A stretch of 64,000 nucleotides of DNA, from positions 5,423,501 to 5,487,500 of the forward strand of contig CM037461.1 of assembly GCA_021014325.1 (NCBI GenBank), read 5' to 3'. Positions 36,416 through 48,176 of this stretch are shown piece after piece (within the stretch, counting starts at the first letter, position 1; each line of letters opens with the position of its first letter). The notes under the pieces were generated by a model. The model was not told the DNA's origin, did not search any database, and was given only the letters and a program-made list of their open reading frames with translations. The DNA is from Plazaster borealis (Eukaryota > Echinodermata > Asteroidea > Forcipulatida > Labidiasteridae). The translations under genes were made by a program, and so were the position numbers.

Positions 36416-36666
36416 TCAAAGATTATAGAGCGCCGAAGGCGCAAGATGCGGAACTCGGGCTGAAATGTGAAATCCCACTGGACGCCATTTCGGCAAGTAA
36501 CTCTTTTGATACAACAATATATCAGTGCCGATCAGCGCAGACAATGACCATTCCTATCAATAGGAAACAAAACATTTACTTGCTGAAATGGCGCCCATGC
36601 GTATTTCACGTTTAACAGTATATAAAGCTTCAGTTCCCTATCTTGCGCCTTCGGCGCTAACTTTGG
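36416..36666. mobile_element. Fold-back MITE, CAAAGATTATAGAGCGCC family
   Basis: Arms of about 95 bp (left caaagattatagagcgccga, right its diverged complement ending ggcgctaactttgg) around a short centre. Flanked by TATTCA on both sides (36410-36415, 36667-36672), a probable target duplication. Relatives are at 47485-47729 and 38255-38435. Confidence 0.85.
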
Positions 36667-36751
36667 TATTCAACCATGCTTTAATCTCCCAACTACATGT
36701 ACTTGGAAGATGTGCATACACACATTGTGTTAATATCTAGTTTTAACTAAA

Positions 36752-37064
36752 GGCCTTTTCACACTGCGTCTCTTATCCCCGTGGAATACAGCCCTGGGGA
36801 GGCACCGGGAGTTTATTTATTACCCCACAGTTACCCCGGCGCACTTTCACACTGTCCCCGCCTAGGTCCCTATTCTACGGGGTTCCGGTTGCACGTTTCA
36901 AGAATACCCCGGGGTTTTAGCGCTTACCCCTACTCCAGAGCAGGGGTGGCTATTCCCCGGGGTATGCCCATTTGCCGGGGTAGATCAGGAGTAAAGCGAT
37001 TCAAGTGATCCAAGCGTTATTCCCTGGGGTTGCCCCCGGTGAATAGAGTAGTGTGAAAGGGGCA
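36752..37064. mobile_element. Palindromic MITE, ggccttttcacactg family (full copy)
   Basis: Ends ggccttttcacactg and, inverted, gtgtgaaaggggc. The body is rich in accccggggtt palindromes. Halves of the same family lie at 48025-48176 and 57213-57340. Confidence 0.8.
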
Positions 37065-37069
37065 TTAGA

Positions 37070-38180
37070 GTGTGTATTGTCAGTCTAAACCCACAAAGGC
37101 CTTCCTGCCTTCTTTGCTCCTTAATCTTGACCACACTGTCGCAGCTTCCCCAAGCTGTGAAGTCTTAAATATTTATCTGTCTTTCTCCCTCTCTGTTTCC
37201 AAACGGACCAATCACTCTAGAGCCATGAGTTACCCTTTTTAAAATTGTCCAATGAGGATCCAGTTGGTCTGTGACTGAGGCATGGTCGGAGTGCTGGCTT
37301 GGCCCCAAATTCTGGTCAGACCAAACATTCCACCATTTGTCATCAGCCGAGACTGGACGTACCCTATGCAATAGCTCTTCACCATTTTCTGCAAGCTCTC
37401 TATGTCTTCAATGACAACTTCAACTTTTATATGAATGTTGGTTCTCTATTTTAGGGGAGTTTATTTGTGTTTATTAATGACTTAAAATTAAGGAGTTATT
37501 CATTTTATTAACGCATTTTGTAAGTTCTCGGAAAGATTTGTTACAACTTTATATTTCTTGAGGAGAGACTTATTTGCTGTCTCCCGATATTTGAGAAGAG
37601 TCCAATCTATATATTTTCTAGTGTTTATATTCTTGATAAGAACCGATAAAACAGTCTTGTGGTACGTTATCCTACTTGTGCAGTCCTCATGATTTGGACT
37701 GGTTCTAAAGATTATCAATAATTATATTAAGTCTATTGTATTTCGTATGACTTCATATTCAGTAAATTTTCGTTTGCCTGCCTTAACTTAAGGACACAAC
37801 CCGTTGTCTTGCGATGAAGTTTTGCAGTGAAACAGATTTAGTCTTGTACCTGAGGGTACTATATTTTTATGCTTTTTTGCACGTGCTGCATATAATACAG
37901 ATTTGGTAATAGCCATAACTTAAAGACACAATTTGTTGTCTTGTAATCAAGTTTTAGGCTTGCCTTAGCCTGGTTGATTATGAGTTTGCTGATCTTGTCT
38001 TAACGAGACAAACTATGTTGCTTGGTTATGAGTTTACTGAGCTTGTCTGAACGAGACAATTGACATACCTTTGACATGCTACATGGAGGAATAGTTTCCC
38101 ATGTATTGAATTATCCATGTCACATGATGTGCAGTGAATTTGGTTTAGCTTGAGGAATTTCTCAACAAGTATTTGAGATG
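37070..38180. other. Intergenic with small repeated hairpins
   Basis: No gene recognised. Near 37795-38060, a cttaaggacacaac...gttgtcttg phrase occurs twice and a gagtttgctgatcttgtc phrase twice. The latter includes ttgtct-taacg-agacaa and ttgtct-gaacg-agacaa stem-loops. Confidence 0.55.
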
Positions 38181-38188
38181 GTCATTCC

Positions 38189-39352
38189 CAGTGTTGTCAC
38201 TAGCCCAAATTTAGTGCCGGTCGGAATTTTTTTTCAAGATGGTAAAATTCACGCTAAAAATGTGAAGTGAGCGTTGCAATAGACGCCATTGCAGTAAGCA
38301 TCTCTTTTGATGAAACAATACATCATAGCAGACAATGACAATTGCTATAATTTCTATCAAATTTTTAACAAAATATTTACTTAACGAAATGGCACCACCA
38401 CCACCCTACCTTATGCCTTAAAACTTAAGGCGCCAAACGAACCATGGATGAACGAACCATGGAGATACAGAAAATACAACAAGCAGCTGACAACAAGATC
38501 GAGGCAACACGGCGATAGCGTGTTGAGCCTGCCAAGCTTCGTTCATTCATTGTACAGGATTATTCTATTATTCAATAGGTAAGTTTACCCCATGCTGCCA
38601 AGTTTGTCCGATTTATTGAAGATTCTTGCTGCGATAGCGGCATGATTACGAGCAAATGATGAACTCAAAACTTTTATATTGTACAAACAACAAATTAATA
38701 GGCTTGTCCACAATCAGCTGTCCACAATAATACAGTAGAAGTTATCAGACACAAGCGCCAATGGAATTGCACGTGCAGGCAAAGGGAAAATCACTATGAA
38801 TGATCCGTCACTGCCAAACTTGGCAATCGCCCAAACTATAGCACCTTGAGTGATACAGTTGGGGAGCCGCAACTATAATTGGGATCGCCCATAGAGCTCT
38901 GACGGTAACCTCACTGCAATGAGATACTGCGATCCCAACTATAGTTGGTCGATTGTCAAGTTGGGGCGGAACTACTACACGTGAAAAGTTGCAGTCCCGC
39001 GAATAAGGTAGACGTTACGTAGCACATTGCTGCATATTTGCACGGTAGTTGATACGGTACAACCAGACCGGGACAAAATAAATCAAGACGCACGAAAATG
39101 AGAAGTTATCAGTGAGTATTTGTCAGAAATTGTCAGGGACTGTCAGGAATGGATATTAAAACGAAACGCGATGTATTTTGTCATAAATACTGGAATTTAT
39201 TGTTGGCTTCTGATGACAAAGTAATGAAATATTCAGCATTGCCGGTCGAAATAGTGCCGGTCGGTAAAGCTGTTAGCAAGGAAAAGTGCCGGTCGGGAAT
39301 CTCCGAGTGCCGGCAGGCCCGACCGGCACCGACCGGCGTAGTGACAACGCTG
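38189..39352. mobile_element. Non-autonomous hAT-type element, 1.16 kb
   Basis: Inverted ends CAGTGTTGTCACTAG and CAGCGTTGTCACTAC. Flanked by an exact 8-bp duplication GTCATTCC (38181-38188 and 39353-39360), the hAT hallmark. Subterminal GTGCCGGTCGG repeats occur at both ends. It has no transposase. It contains a decayed copy of the 36416-type MITE (38255-38435) and a palindrome at 38815-38970. Confidence 0.9.
38815..38970. repeat. Palindromic repeat inside the hAT element
   Basis: aacttggcaatcg at 38818 pairs with cgattgtcaagtt near 38967, and aactataattgggatcgc with gcgatcccaactatagtt. Probably a nested MITE. Confidence 0.7.
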
Positions 39353-39364
39353 GTCATTCCCAAG

Positions 39365-39730
39365 CACTGGACGACGTTAGTCCAATGAATCTATTGTATT
39401 TGTAAAGAATATTATGGTTATGGCATGGACCATAATACTCTCTATTTTAGGCTCAGACGACTGGATAGTGGAGCACCACTTAGACTTGTGGAGATGATGT
39501 CGCCTACCAGTTTTACCAGATGAAGCTCGTCTACTAAGGAACGGATTCGGACTACGCGTTCTGATATATTTTTATTTGGCGCCTTTTCATTGAGCTCATT
39601 TTGTATTATTAACAAATTCAGGATCCTGTTTATAGTTTATATTTTGCATTTATTTTGATCATCGATTTATTTTAAAAACAAATCAGAATTACTGTTCTTG
39701 TGCATCAAATTTCGAATTATCTAACCTTGT
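39365..39730. other. Downstream of transporter copy 3, nothing recognised
   Basis: No coding frame or repeat recognised between the hAT element and the 3' end of the gene. Confidence 0.55.
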
Positions 39731-39732
39731 GT

Positions 39733-39738
39733 TTTATT
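39733..39738 (-). terminator. Possible polyadenylation signal, transporter copy 3
   Basis: AATAAA on the minus strand about 135 bp past the stop. The surrounding sequence is not conserved with copies 1 and 2. Confidence 0.45.
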
Positions 39739-39873
39739 TGAAAAGGGAATTGTTTACTATTTTCGGTTCCCGCTACTTTGAAGGGCGAACCTAGGGTTTA
39801 TACACAAGTAAAATGTGATTTTTATGCAGCAAACTACATAATTCGTGTAGCCCAGGCTTCAGATAGATGTTAC

Positions 39874-42800
39874 TTATTTTGACGACCCAGATGAACTGCG
39901 ATGGCGTTTCTGCCTCCAGTATAACCACAGTACAGCAACAACAGCCAGTGATTGTACACCAGACATGAGACTGAAAGCCACGGTGTAGTCTCCAGTAGTG
40001 TCGTAAATTAGTCCTGGTGGGCACAGAAAAATATAACATATATCAGACCATAGATACATTGATGGTATTCGATATATGCACCATATATAGTGCTTATAAA
40101 AGATATGCAAAGAAAATAGTAGGACTGGAATGCACTCAAAATGTTCAAGAAGCTAAAGGTTTTGAAATTTATTAAGCTTCTCCCCGTGTCGAGTGAGAAT
40201 CATGCAAGTAAAAACAAGTTTTAGGAAACATAACGGGATTCATGTAGAGTTCTTTAAAGAAGGGGGTGGGGGCAAATGGTTAAGGGAAAAACCACAAGAA
40301 GAACAGGTGTAGGTGGGGGAGGACGGATGGGAGGGAGTGTGTGAGAAAGAGGGAGACTAAGTGCCTAAGGCACCGTTCTGCCCAATTAGTCTTTAGCGAA
40401 TTAGCGATGTGTTTACGGCAGTGCGGTAAATTTGAAACTATTTCTGAAACTTAAATACTTGTGCTGGGGATTTTTTACCTAAGTGGCGACTGTCAGTTAT
40501 CAACTGGTAGCCACCTTCAAAACTTCTAGTAACTGGTGGCCACCGGTTAATCAATTGGAGTCCGTCAGTGTATTAAGGGGCGGTTGCTGGGGTTTGTTAA
40601 TGGCGGCTTTCATTTACAAGTGGCAGCACTTAATAACCGGCGGCCGAGACTTATATTACTGGCGGCAGCCACCCTATGTAAAGTTTACAATGTATACATG
40701 GAGTCATGTTTTCATGTTGTGTGTTACTGTTTATTTGTTAGCTTGTCAAAAATAAAAACAGGTACAATATGCGATGTTGAGGCCTGGTTTATGGTTATAA
40801 AGTGTTTCGTGGCATGCATAACATAAAAGTTAAGTATCTGTTAAAAATATTCCATTTTAAAACATTTGTTGTTGTACTATTCCTCGATTATAGGCTGAAA
40901 ACGCACAATCCAAGATGGCTGCTGGTTGAAGCGGTCAATTTAAATTGTCATAATGTTTTGAAAACTATCACAAGACACATGTACACCTGCAATTTGTTCC
41001 CAATATGAATATTTATAAATGTTGGGAAAAGTCAGAAAGTTGTGGCGGTAATCAGATGCAGTGTGTAAAGGTTATGGGCAACACAAATGCAAGGGGACGT
41101 CTGCTCATCCGGGTCCTGATTGTGTTACCTTGTCACCTGGCAACCAGGTAAAAGATACAACAACAAAAAAACACGTAAAAGAGGAACACTCTCTTCTGAA
41201 AAAAAGAGTATTTCACGTGAAAGAGAAACACTTCCTCGTGAAAGAGAAACACTTTTACGTGAAAGAGAAACGTTCCCACTTGCAGTTAGAGAAACACTTT
41301 TTCTACATGAAAGAGAAACGCAACGTGACACTAATGGGCTTCATTTCGTTTACATGAACTCAATTGGTTGGTTGTCACTATACATGTATACAGTTGGATA
41401 TTCTAACGTTGTGTTTAAACAATAATTTGATAGTATTTGGAAAACAGTTGCAGTACCCAGCTGCCAAGGAGGCATAAACACTCACCTGGAAAATATAAAA
41501 TAAGAAGTAATGTCGCACCAGACGCAAGTCTCAGCCATCCCAGTACATGGCCCATCTCTTCTTTACCGAATGTTTCTTTAATAACAACATTTGTGAGTAT
41601 TGCAGTAATCGAGTAAGCGTTTCCTAACACGAAAGCATTTGCAATAATCGGCCAATTAGACGTCAACCATGGATCGACAGCAAAATAAATGGCAGCTAAA
41701 AGTAGAGCTCCAGCAAGCCATATGTATGTGCTGACAACCTGCACAGTTTGAACCAATGGACCAATCACAAGGCAAGCTACTCCTCTCCCGATTCCAAAGG
41801 CGACAATGAAATGCGATGCGTCTTCCAGTGTAAAATCTTTATACACAGTAGTGTACTGTACATAGTATATTACCCAAGCAGAAAATGTCATTTCATACAC
41901 AGTGTGAGAAAATGCGACCAGCCAGAAGGATATGGATGAGAACAATCCCAGATGGAAAGTATCACTCGTAAAAGAGAAGACTTTGGTAAAACAAGAACAG
42001 CCAAAGCGGTTGCTTGGTACCACTTCATCGTCCACTATCTCTTGCTCCTCGTCTGTGTGAGCTGCCTCATAACCGACTTGACCCTCACTAGCAGCAGGCG
42101 GTTTTAACAGAGCTCCGCAGACAGCGAGATGTAAGAGAAAACCTCCAAGTAGTAGCATTGTTCCTCTCCAGCCGTAGATATCAAAGAAAAGCTGTATCAA
42201 GGGCACAACAGCCACGTAGACAAAGGAGTTGCCCACGTTCGCCACGGCATAGGCTGTTGTGATAGATTTAGTGAAAAAGCTTCCGATCAGATGCTTCGTT
42301 ATCAAGTATGAGATGCCCACTCCTGGTCCTGAAAACACGATATATTTAACAACTATGAGCAATGTATGTGAAGAGAAAACATAGTCATTTTACCAATAGA
42401 CACAAATCAATCAAGAATATTTCAATAAACAAAAAGAAAATATAATATCAACGACCCACCGATTTTGTGATTTTCTGTTAATTAGACCGGATTACATTGC
42501 AGTAGTCAGTTCAGGAAGATCGCATGTTACAGTGACGATGCTAATAATACATGTACAAAAGCAATTCCATCACAATGTCTTGATTATTTCGGGACTACGG
42601 AACGGTGACATTGACCGCCAAACGATTTGGACCTTTTTGTCTTCAAAACCTGGCCGACAAACTGTTTTGGACACCATGGCCCGTGTCGAACAAACTGGTG
42701 CGTAACATACGTTAGGCGGTACTTTACTGCTTTTCGCAAATTACACCATTTGTATGTGAAAGGAATAGTCACACAGTAACTTCTTACCTGTAAATACTGT

Positions 42801-43722
42801 AAGGATGAAGGTAATGGCGTATAAACTGGATAGGAACGACGCAGTTATCATGGATATACCAGCAACCAATCCACCCACTGTCATCACAGTCCTGGCGCCA
42901 AACCTTTCTTTGAGTGGCGTTGCTAGAATGCCTTTGAGGAAAAAAAGAAAAATATGTCATAGGAAATGCTGACTGATGAAAATGGAAAAGAAAACTCAGA
43001 CGATTATAATGGGACAACAGAAATAGCGAATGAAATTACAGTAGGTTATTCCAGGCAGGCACATATTGTTGGATTCCTAATACATGGTTAGTCGGCAAAG
43101 TTTTCAAGACATGACCAAGAAATTGCACAATAAAATATATATGACTTGGGCTTTAATCCGCCATTGTTCAACAGCACGCAAATCGTTCCGATTGTATAAT
43201 GTTTGACCTTGTACCGTATACAAACAATAAATAAATCCATATTTAAATAATTGAAGTAATTCTCAGTTTCGACTCAACTTAACTGAATATTAAATAGACA
43301 AAACTAACAATGACAAATATACAATCAGAAATTAAGTATTTTGTAAAAACGAACGTAACGGGATATGGGTAAAAAATAAGACTCACTGATTACTAAACAC
43401 AATGACTAATAATAACAAGAAAATACATTTTCGAAAACCTGAGAATGACTCTTTACAAACAAGTTGTATAAAGGGCCGAAACTTACTTACCTGAGAATTG
43501 TCCATTCGCATCTACCAGAGCGACAATCCAACCAATTAACCATGTCGAAGTGACGAACTGTTCTTGTAGCGTAGGTAACATCATCCCCAGGCTTTTTATT
43601 GACATATTCCACACCATACTAGATATTGATAAACCTAAGACAGCAATCCAACCATGAAGACCACCGTCTCGTAAAGTTTCCATTGAAGAGTACAAAACGC
43701 GTTGCAAGCAGTCGGATGCCAT
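39874..43722 (-). CDS. SLC16/monocarboxylate transporter-like gene, copy 3 (intact, most diverged)
   Basis: Exons 43722-43491, 42931-42788, 42328-41486 and 40013-39874 join in phase into 452 codons plus stop with AG/GT borders. Starts MASDCLQRVLYSSMETL and keeps the DGGLHGW signature. The exon-3 family motif reads FFTKSITTAYAVANVGNSF, the central loop AHTDEEQEIVDDEV, and the tail YWRQKRHRSSSGSSK. Gene structure is identical to copies 1 and 2, but protein changes are more numerous (for example LSISSMVWNMSIK for LFTSKITWTVLLK in helix 1), pointing to an earlier split. Same predicted role as copy 2; a different substrate preference is possible but unsupported. Intron 3 holds a minisatellite not seen in the other copies. 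Confidence 0.9.
41205..41330. repeat. 23-bp minisatellite in intron 3 of transporter copy 3
   Basis: About five units of cgtgaaagagaaacactt, several preceded by CA to give CACGTG. An open frame reading KEKHF-type repeats is a by-product. Not present in introns 3 of copies 1 and 2. Confidence 0.85.
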
Positions 43723-43739
43723 TTTAGGTTCAACCTACA

Positions 43740-44940
43740 TCAAAGACGAGATTAAGCAAACCTAGACATAAGATTGTGAAAACAAAGGTGTTTGGTGTCG
43801 ATATGTCCGAATTAGCAGAGCTGGTTAAAAGTAAAAAGAAAATTTCATAAACATGTTTTTGTAGAAAATAATTTGAAAAACGTCATAGCTTTCTTATCCA
43901 GACGTTAAGATGTATATGTATTTGCTCAGTTTTAAACTGTTCAGGTTTTCAGCAAAATAGTTCCCTTTAAAATCTTGTCGCAAGAGGGCGCTGTTGAAGA
44001 TAATAATGTATTCACTCTTTCAATTGGAAGGCCCAGGGGTCAAACTTGTTTGCTTGCATACAGGCTCAGTAACTGTTGTACACTTCCTATTGGAATTCCG
44101 GGAGAGCTGGTCATTGCTGTTGTTTTCGGGGGTCATCACAAAGAACAATGGTAACAAGACAATTGAAATGCTATTTAGCTACGTGCAGAGGGGGATCTTG
44201 GAATTGTTTGAAATAAAAATAAAAAACAAATAAAAAAAAGGCGGGTTACTGATTATTTGTTTTTTAAAGGACACTTAATTAGCCATCGTTGGCATCATGC
44301 AAGGTTAAATGGCCACTACTAACCACCAAATGACCATTGATAATTATGAACATCCCCAGATAGGGCAGGTGTCAGGATGGACTGTTTTCATGTTGATCAC
44401 GTGACCGTTTGACAAAAGAAAGACAGAAAGAAAGAAATAACACAATTTGTTTACAACGGTACAGTCACTGACTGTGCGATCCCACGGCGCAGGGTTCTTT
44501 CGGGTAAGAAAACAAAATAAACAATTTTACAACGAATGAGACAAGACACATGATTTAAGTAAGATGTGATAACACAGAAACGCCCATTATAACAGTTACT
44601 GAAGTAACATTAATAAAGCTCCTGTCAGCTTACTAGGAGAACCACAACTTACGTTTACTTTGAACTCACACAAGTTGAAATGTATTGTCCATAAAAGAAA
44701 GAAAACGCAAGCGAACAACAATTTCCTGTGCGCTTCGATGAGTCTTAATTTCATCAATTGTAAATATATGTATAAACTCAACTTTAAAATGGTGAAAGTA
44801 CATTCTTGAATGGCTATCAATAAAATAGAATGACTGCAACGAATATAAACGAGAAAAACGAAATAATGTGTGCACGAAAATGAAACTGATAGCATAATAG
44901 CTAAAAAATAAACCCTATACGGTATGAGTGGATTACATGT
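43740..44940. other. Upstream of transporter copy 3, nothing firm
   Basis: No recognised coding region. A short AGAA-rich stretch lies at 44415-44440. Confidence 0.55.
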
Positions 44941-44944
44941 ATAT

Positions 44945-45587
44945 CGTTGCTCGTACCACGAACCGACCTAACTGACAAACATCACACACTTTTGCAAAAC
45001 ATTTTTTTTACAAATTATTAATATACTCATTGCTGTTAACATTTTCAGCAAGTTTCAGAACTAAATACGTAGTAGTTGTATTTACACCAATTACTAACAA
45101 CGACGTATCACTAGATTTGCCGTTTTGTCTTTTCACAAAGTGACCTATCTAGATACACCACTTTACCAATGATGCACTACGCGCTACAGCGCGCGCAGTT
45201 CGGGCGCGCGTGTAAATGTTTCTTACCACGAAGTGACCTAACTCAAAGCGTAGTATTTTCACAAAGTGACATAACTAGATAGGTCTCTATCATGCATTGG
45301 TTTGTACCCGGCGCTCTGTGGACAAAACTCGGATTTTCATTTTCACAAAGTGACCTATCTGTTTAGGTATTATTTACTAATTGAAACAGTTGCAGGATTA
45401 AGTGAAATTGACAGTTCTGTATTAAGAAATTAGTTGGCTTTATTTGTGTCTTAACAAAATATATACAAATAGTTAGCACACCCGGAAACAGCAGTTTGAA
45501 AAATAGTGCAACTTCATTCGTGATTTTCTCCAACACGTTTTTTTTTATACTGTGTACGAGTTAGGTCGGTTCGTGGTACGCGCGACG
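44945..45587. mobile_element. 643-bp MITE with CGTCG-type ends
   Basis: Ends CGTTGCTCGTACCACGAACC and, inverted, CGTCGCGCGTACCACGAACC, matching the 14039-15183 element. Flanks ATAT and ATGT are a near-match 4-bp duplication. Inside, cacaaagtgacctatctag or close variants recur at least four times (45135-45370). Confidence 0.85.
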
Positions 45588-45714
45588 ATGTGAAAGTGCA
45601 TGAATTGAATGCGTGTTAATGAAATTAAATGAGTTGTTGAATGAATTAAAGTTTGAAACGAATATTAAGGTGCGTCTTTTAAAGCCCAATGTTGCTGTTA
45701 TTTACTCTTTAAAT

Positions 45715-45900
45715 TTACGTCGTCATTACGCCGAAATTCACGACGTTATAACGCCGTAAAACGTTATAAAACTCCTTATTTACAGTATTATAGAAAAAGT
45801 CGCCTTCTCACATAAAAACTCGCCCCCTCTCAAAGTCGCCCAGACAGAGTCGCCCCGACACATTCGCCCCCCCTACAAAGTCGCCCAGTAAAAAAAAGGG
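45715..45900. repeat. acgacgttataacgccg and aaagtcgccc short repeats
   Basis: Two motif families side by side: acgacgttataacgccgtaa (as at 26950) and repeated aagtcgcccc units (complement of the 33150 array). The following 45900-46850 shows no recognised feature. Confidence 0.65.
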
Positions 45901-46974
45901 CGCTATTGAGAATTTTGAAACAACTTATTCAGGCAATTTGTACGATAGATTATGTAGGAGATCCACTCTCCGCATAACAATAATTTGTGTACTTATCTGT
46001 TTTCGTAAAATATCTGTTCAGTTATTTTACTTCATTGTTGTGAGAAGATGGTTATCAACTTTACTTGTTTTGTATTTACCAAGTTATTTATTTAGTTATG
46101 TTGTTTACTTTAATGAAATAATGTTCACTCGATCACTGATGTGTCTTCATAATGTTCTATGTTATCCTTGCGAGTTGCACCCCCTTCAAATTACACGCGT
46201 AGCCAAAGGGGAGCTCACGGAAGGCAGTTTCTATTACGCGTATATAACATTGTTTGTTTGACACAATCCCTTTTCTGTTTATTTACAACCTGTCACTAGA
46301 CTAGGATGACTCAAAGAATTGAGCTTTGCTAGATTGGCAGTGGTGAAACTCAAGGGGATTAGATCTTCACACAACACAATGGGCTTATACATTGTACACA
46401 AATGAATAAGCTTCGGCTGGAGCCCAAGCTATCCCACAATATGCCTGACCTGAACAGCGCTCAATGTTAAAGGTGACTTTAGAATGTCAAACTAGAGGGT
46501 TTCATTGAGGATTACATGTAGTTTCAGCGGAATTGGCCCAAACTTTTTTCAGTAATTAAACAAAGGAAAAAAAAAGTGCCTTCCGGAGTCTCCCTTGTCT
46601 TCCCGCAAGGTTATTCATAAAATATTCATAAAATATTCAAATTTTAAAAGTTACGTGAATCTAAAATAGAGAAATCAAGGGACCTATGGTAACAAGTGCA
46701 ACAAATTCGTTAGCGGCCTGACTTTTCGACTCTAGCAGAGTCTCTCTCGACAACAGTCTATTTACAAATTATTAACAAATCATCGTAATTATGTTTGATG
46801 TCTTGTCAACGATGTTTATTTCATTGATGTGTGTTTTAAAAGTGGAACAATCGGTGCTCGTACGATTAAATAAATAAACAAAATACGCTATCTTGAAGAA
46901 AAATAAATACCCAAAAGCCCCCGTGTTTTTTTATTTTTGTTTTTTGTTCACCAACCCAGCCCCTTGTCATTATT

Positions 46975-47110
46975 GATGTCCGTACGGACGGTTCAGCCGG
47001 AGAAGTGGGGTTCAGATACTGACATGCAGTCAGTATTGGTACCCGTAGGCCCCTTGGGTCCTGCAGGCCCCGTAGGTCTTGTTGGAACTGTGGGTCCGGT
47101 ATAGGCCCCG
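46975..47110 (-). pseudogene. Collagen-like Gly-X-Y tract, unit 3
   Basis: Minus strand shows GPT VPT RPT GPA GPK GPT GT in one frame. The tail SPAEPSVRTSIMTRGWV appears in another, so the unit is frameshifted. It is equivalent to units 1 and 2 and again lies upstream of a transporter copy. Confidence 0.45.
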
Positions 47111-47169
47111 CAAACACGGAATATCTAATAGTTCACATCTTGTACTCACGGTTAGTCACGGGAATTGTA

Positions 47170-47312
47170 ATTCAACACTAGCGTAGTCAGCTTGAGTGGT
47201 GATTTCAAACTAGTAGTCAGCTTGAGTGGCGATTCCAAACTAGTAGTCAGCTAGAATGGAGATACCAGACTAGTAGTCAGCTGGAACGGTGTATCCAAAC
47301 TAGTCAGTCTGA
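47170..47312. repeat. 30-bp minisatellite, unit 3
   Basis: Four to five units of about 30 bp (actagtagtcagctagaatg and variants), equivalent to 12984-13095 and 28070-28215. Confidence 0.85.
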
Positions 47313-47484
47313 ATCATCAACCCAAAATGGTTATATTACACTATGTAATTACCCTTGCCGGGGTTAGATTATAACACAACACTAGTACATGTTCCATCTA
47401 CAATGTCAACGTGGCTGTTCGTATCTAATCGTATTCTCACATGAGCAAAGAACCAAGTGGTTCGCACGTTAAGAAAGATGACAA

Positions 47485-47729
47485 CCAAAGATTATAGAGC
47501 GCCGAAGGCTGAATGCGGAACTGAAGCTTTATCTGTTGTTAAACGTGAAATACGCATGGGCGCCATTTCAGCAAGTAAATGTTTTGTTTCCCATTGATAG
47601 GAATGGTCATTGTCATTGACTGATCTATTGTTGTATCAAAAGAGTTACTTGCCGAAATGGCGTCCAGTGGGATTTCACATTTCAGCCGGAGTTCCGCATC
47701 TTGCGCCGTCGGCGCTCTATAATCTTTGG
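47485..47729. mobile_element. Fold-back MITE, CCAAAGATTATAGAGCGCC family
   Basis: Near-perfect arms, ccaaagattatagagcgccg against its complement ggcgctctataatctttgg. The internal order is reversed relative to the 36416 copy, so the two lie in opposite orientation. Confidence 0.85.
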
Positions 47730-48024
47730 TAGCCACCCTCTCACCTCTATGCTGTCACGTACCAAAATATGCTTGCAATGAGGTAAACCAAGGTTCAACG
47801 CACACACATTCACAGCCACACACGCAGCTCTTTGTTGCAGCATGGTTGCAATTACTCAGTGGACATTCCTCCTGTACACTAAACAACATCTATGGGCGTG
47901 GTAGCCCTCCCATTATATCCTATTAAGCTCGCAGGTACCAACATGTACATGTATATTCAAACCATCCAATAAATAATTTAACAACAAAAATATGTGCATA
48001 ACATTTCATTTCCCAAGTAAAAAC

Positions 48025-48176
48025 CCTTTACCTCTTATCCCCTTGCATGGGATGCAACCCGGGGAGGCCCCGTGATTAGTTTTACCCCACGGTTACCCCG
48101 ACGCCTTTTCACACCTGTCCAGCATGTGTATTCATTGCGTCCCTATTCCACGGGGTTCATCCGGTTGCAAGTTTCA
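48025..48176. repeat. Left half of the ggccttttcacactg-family MITE
   Basis: Aligns with 36760-36901 (tacctcttatcccc, ggttaccccgacg, then cggttgcaagtttca) and stops at gtttca, exactly where the 57213 half begins in the family's full copy. Confidence 0.7.

Noticed and set aside
36238..36615. 125-codon plus-strand frame
   Set aside because: Half of it is the fold-back MITE at 36416-36666; the same residues appear in the other MITE copy at 47539.
41061..41425. Two overlapping about 100-codon frames with KEKHF/RERET repeats
   Set aside because: Produced by the 23-bp minisatellite in an intron.
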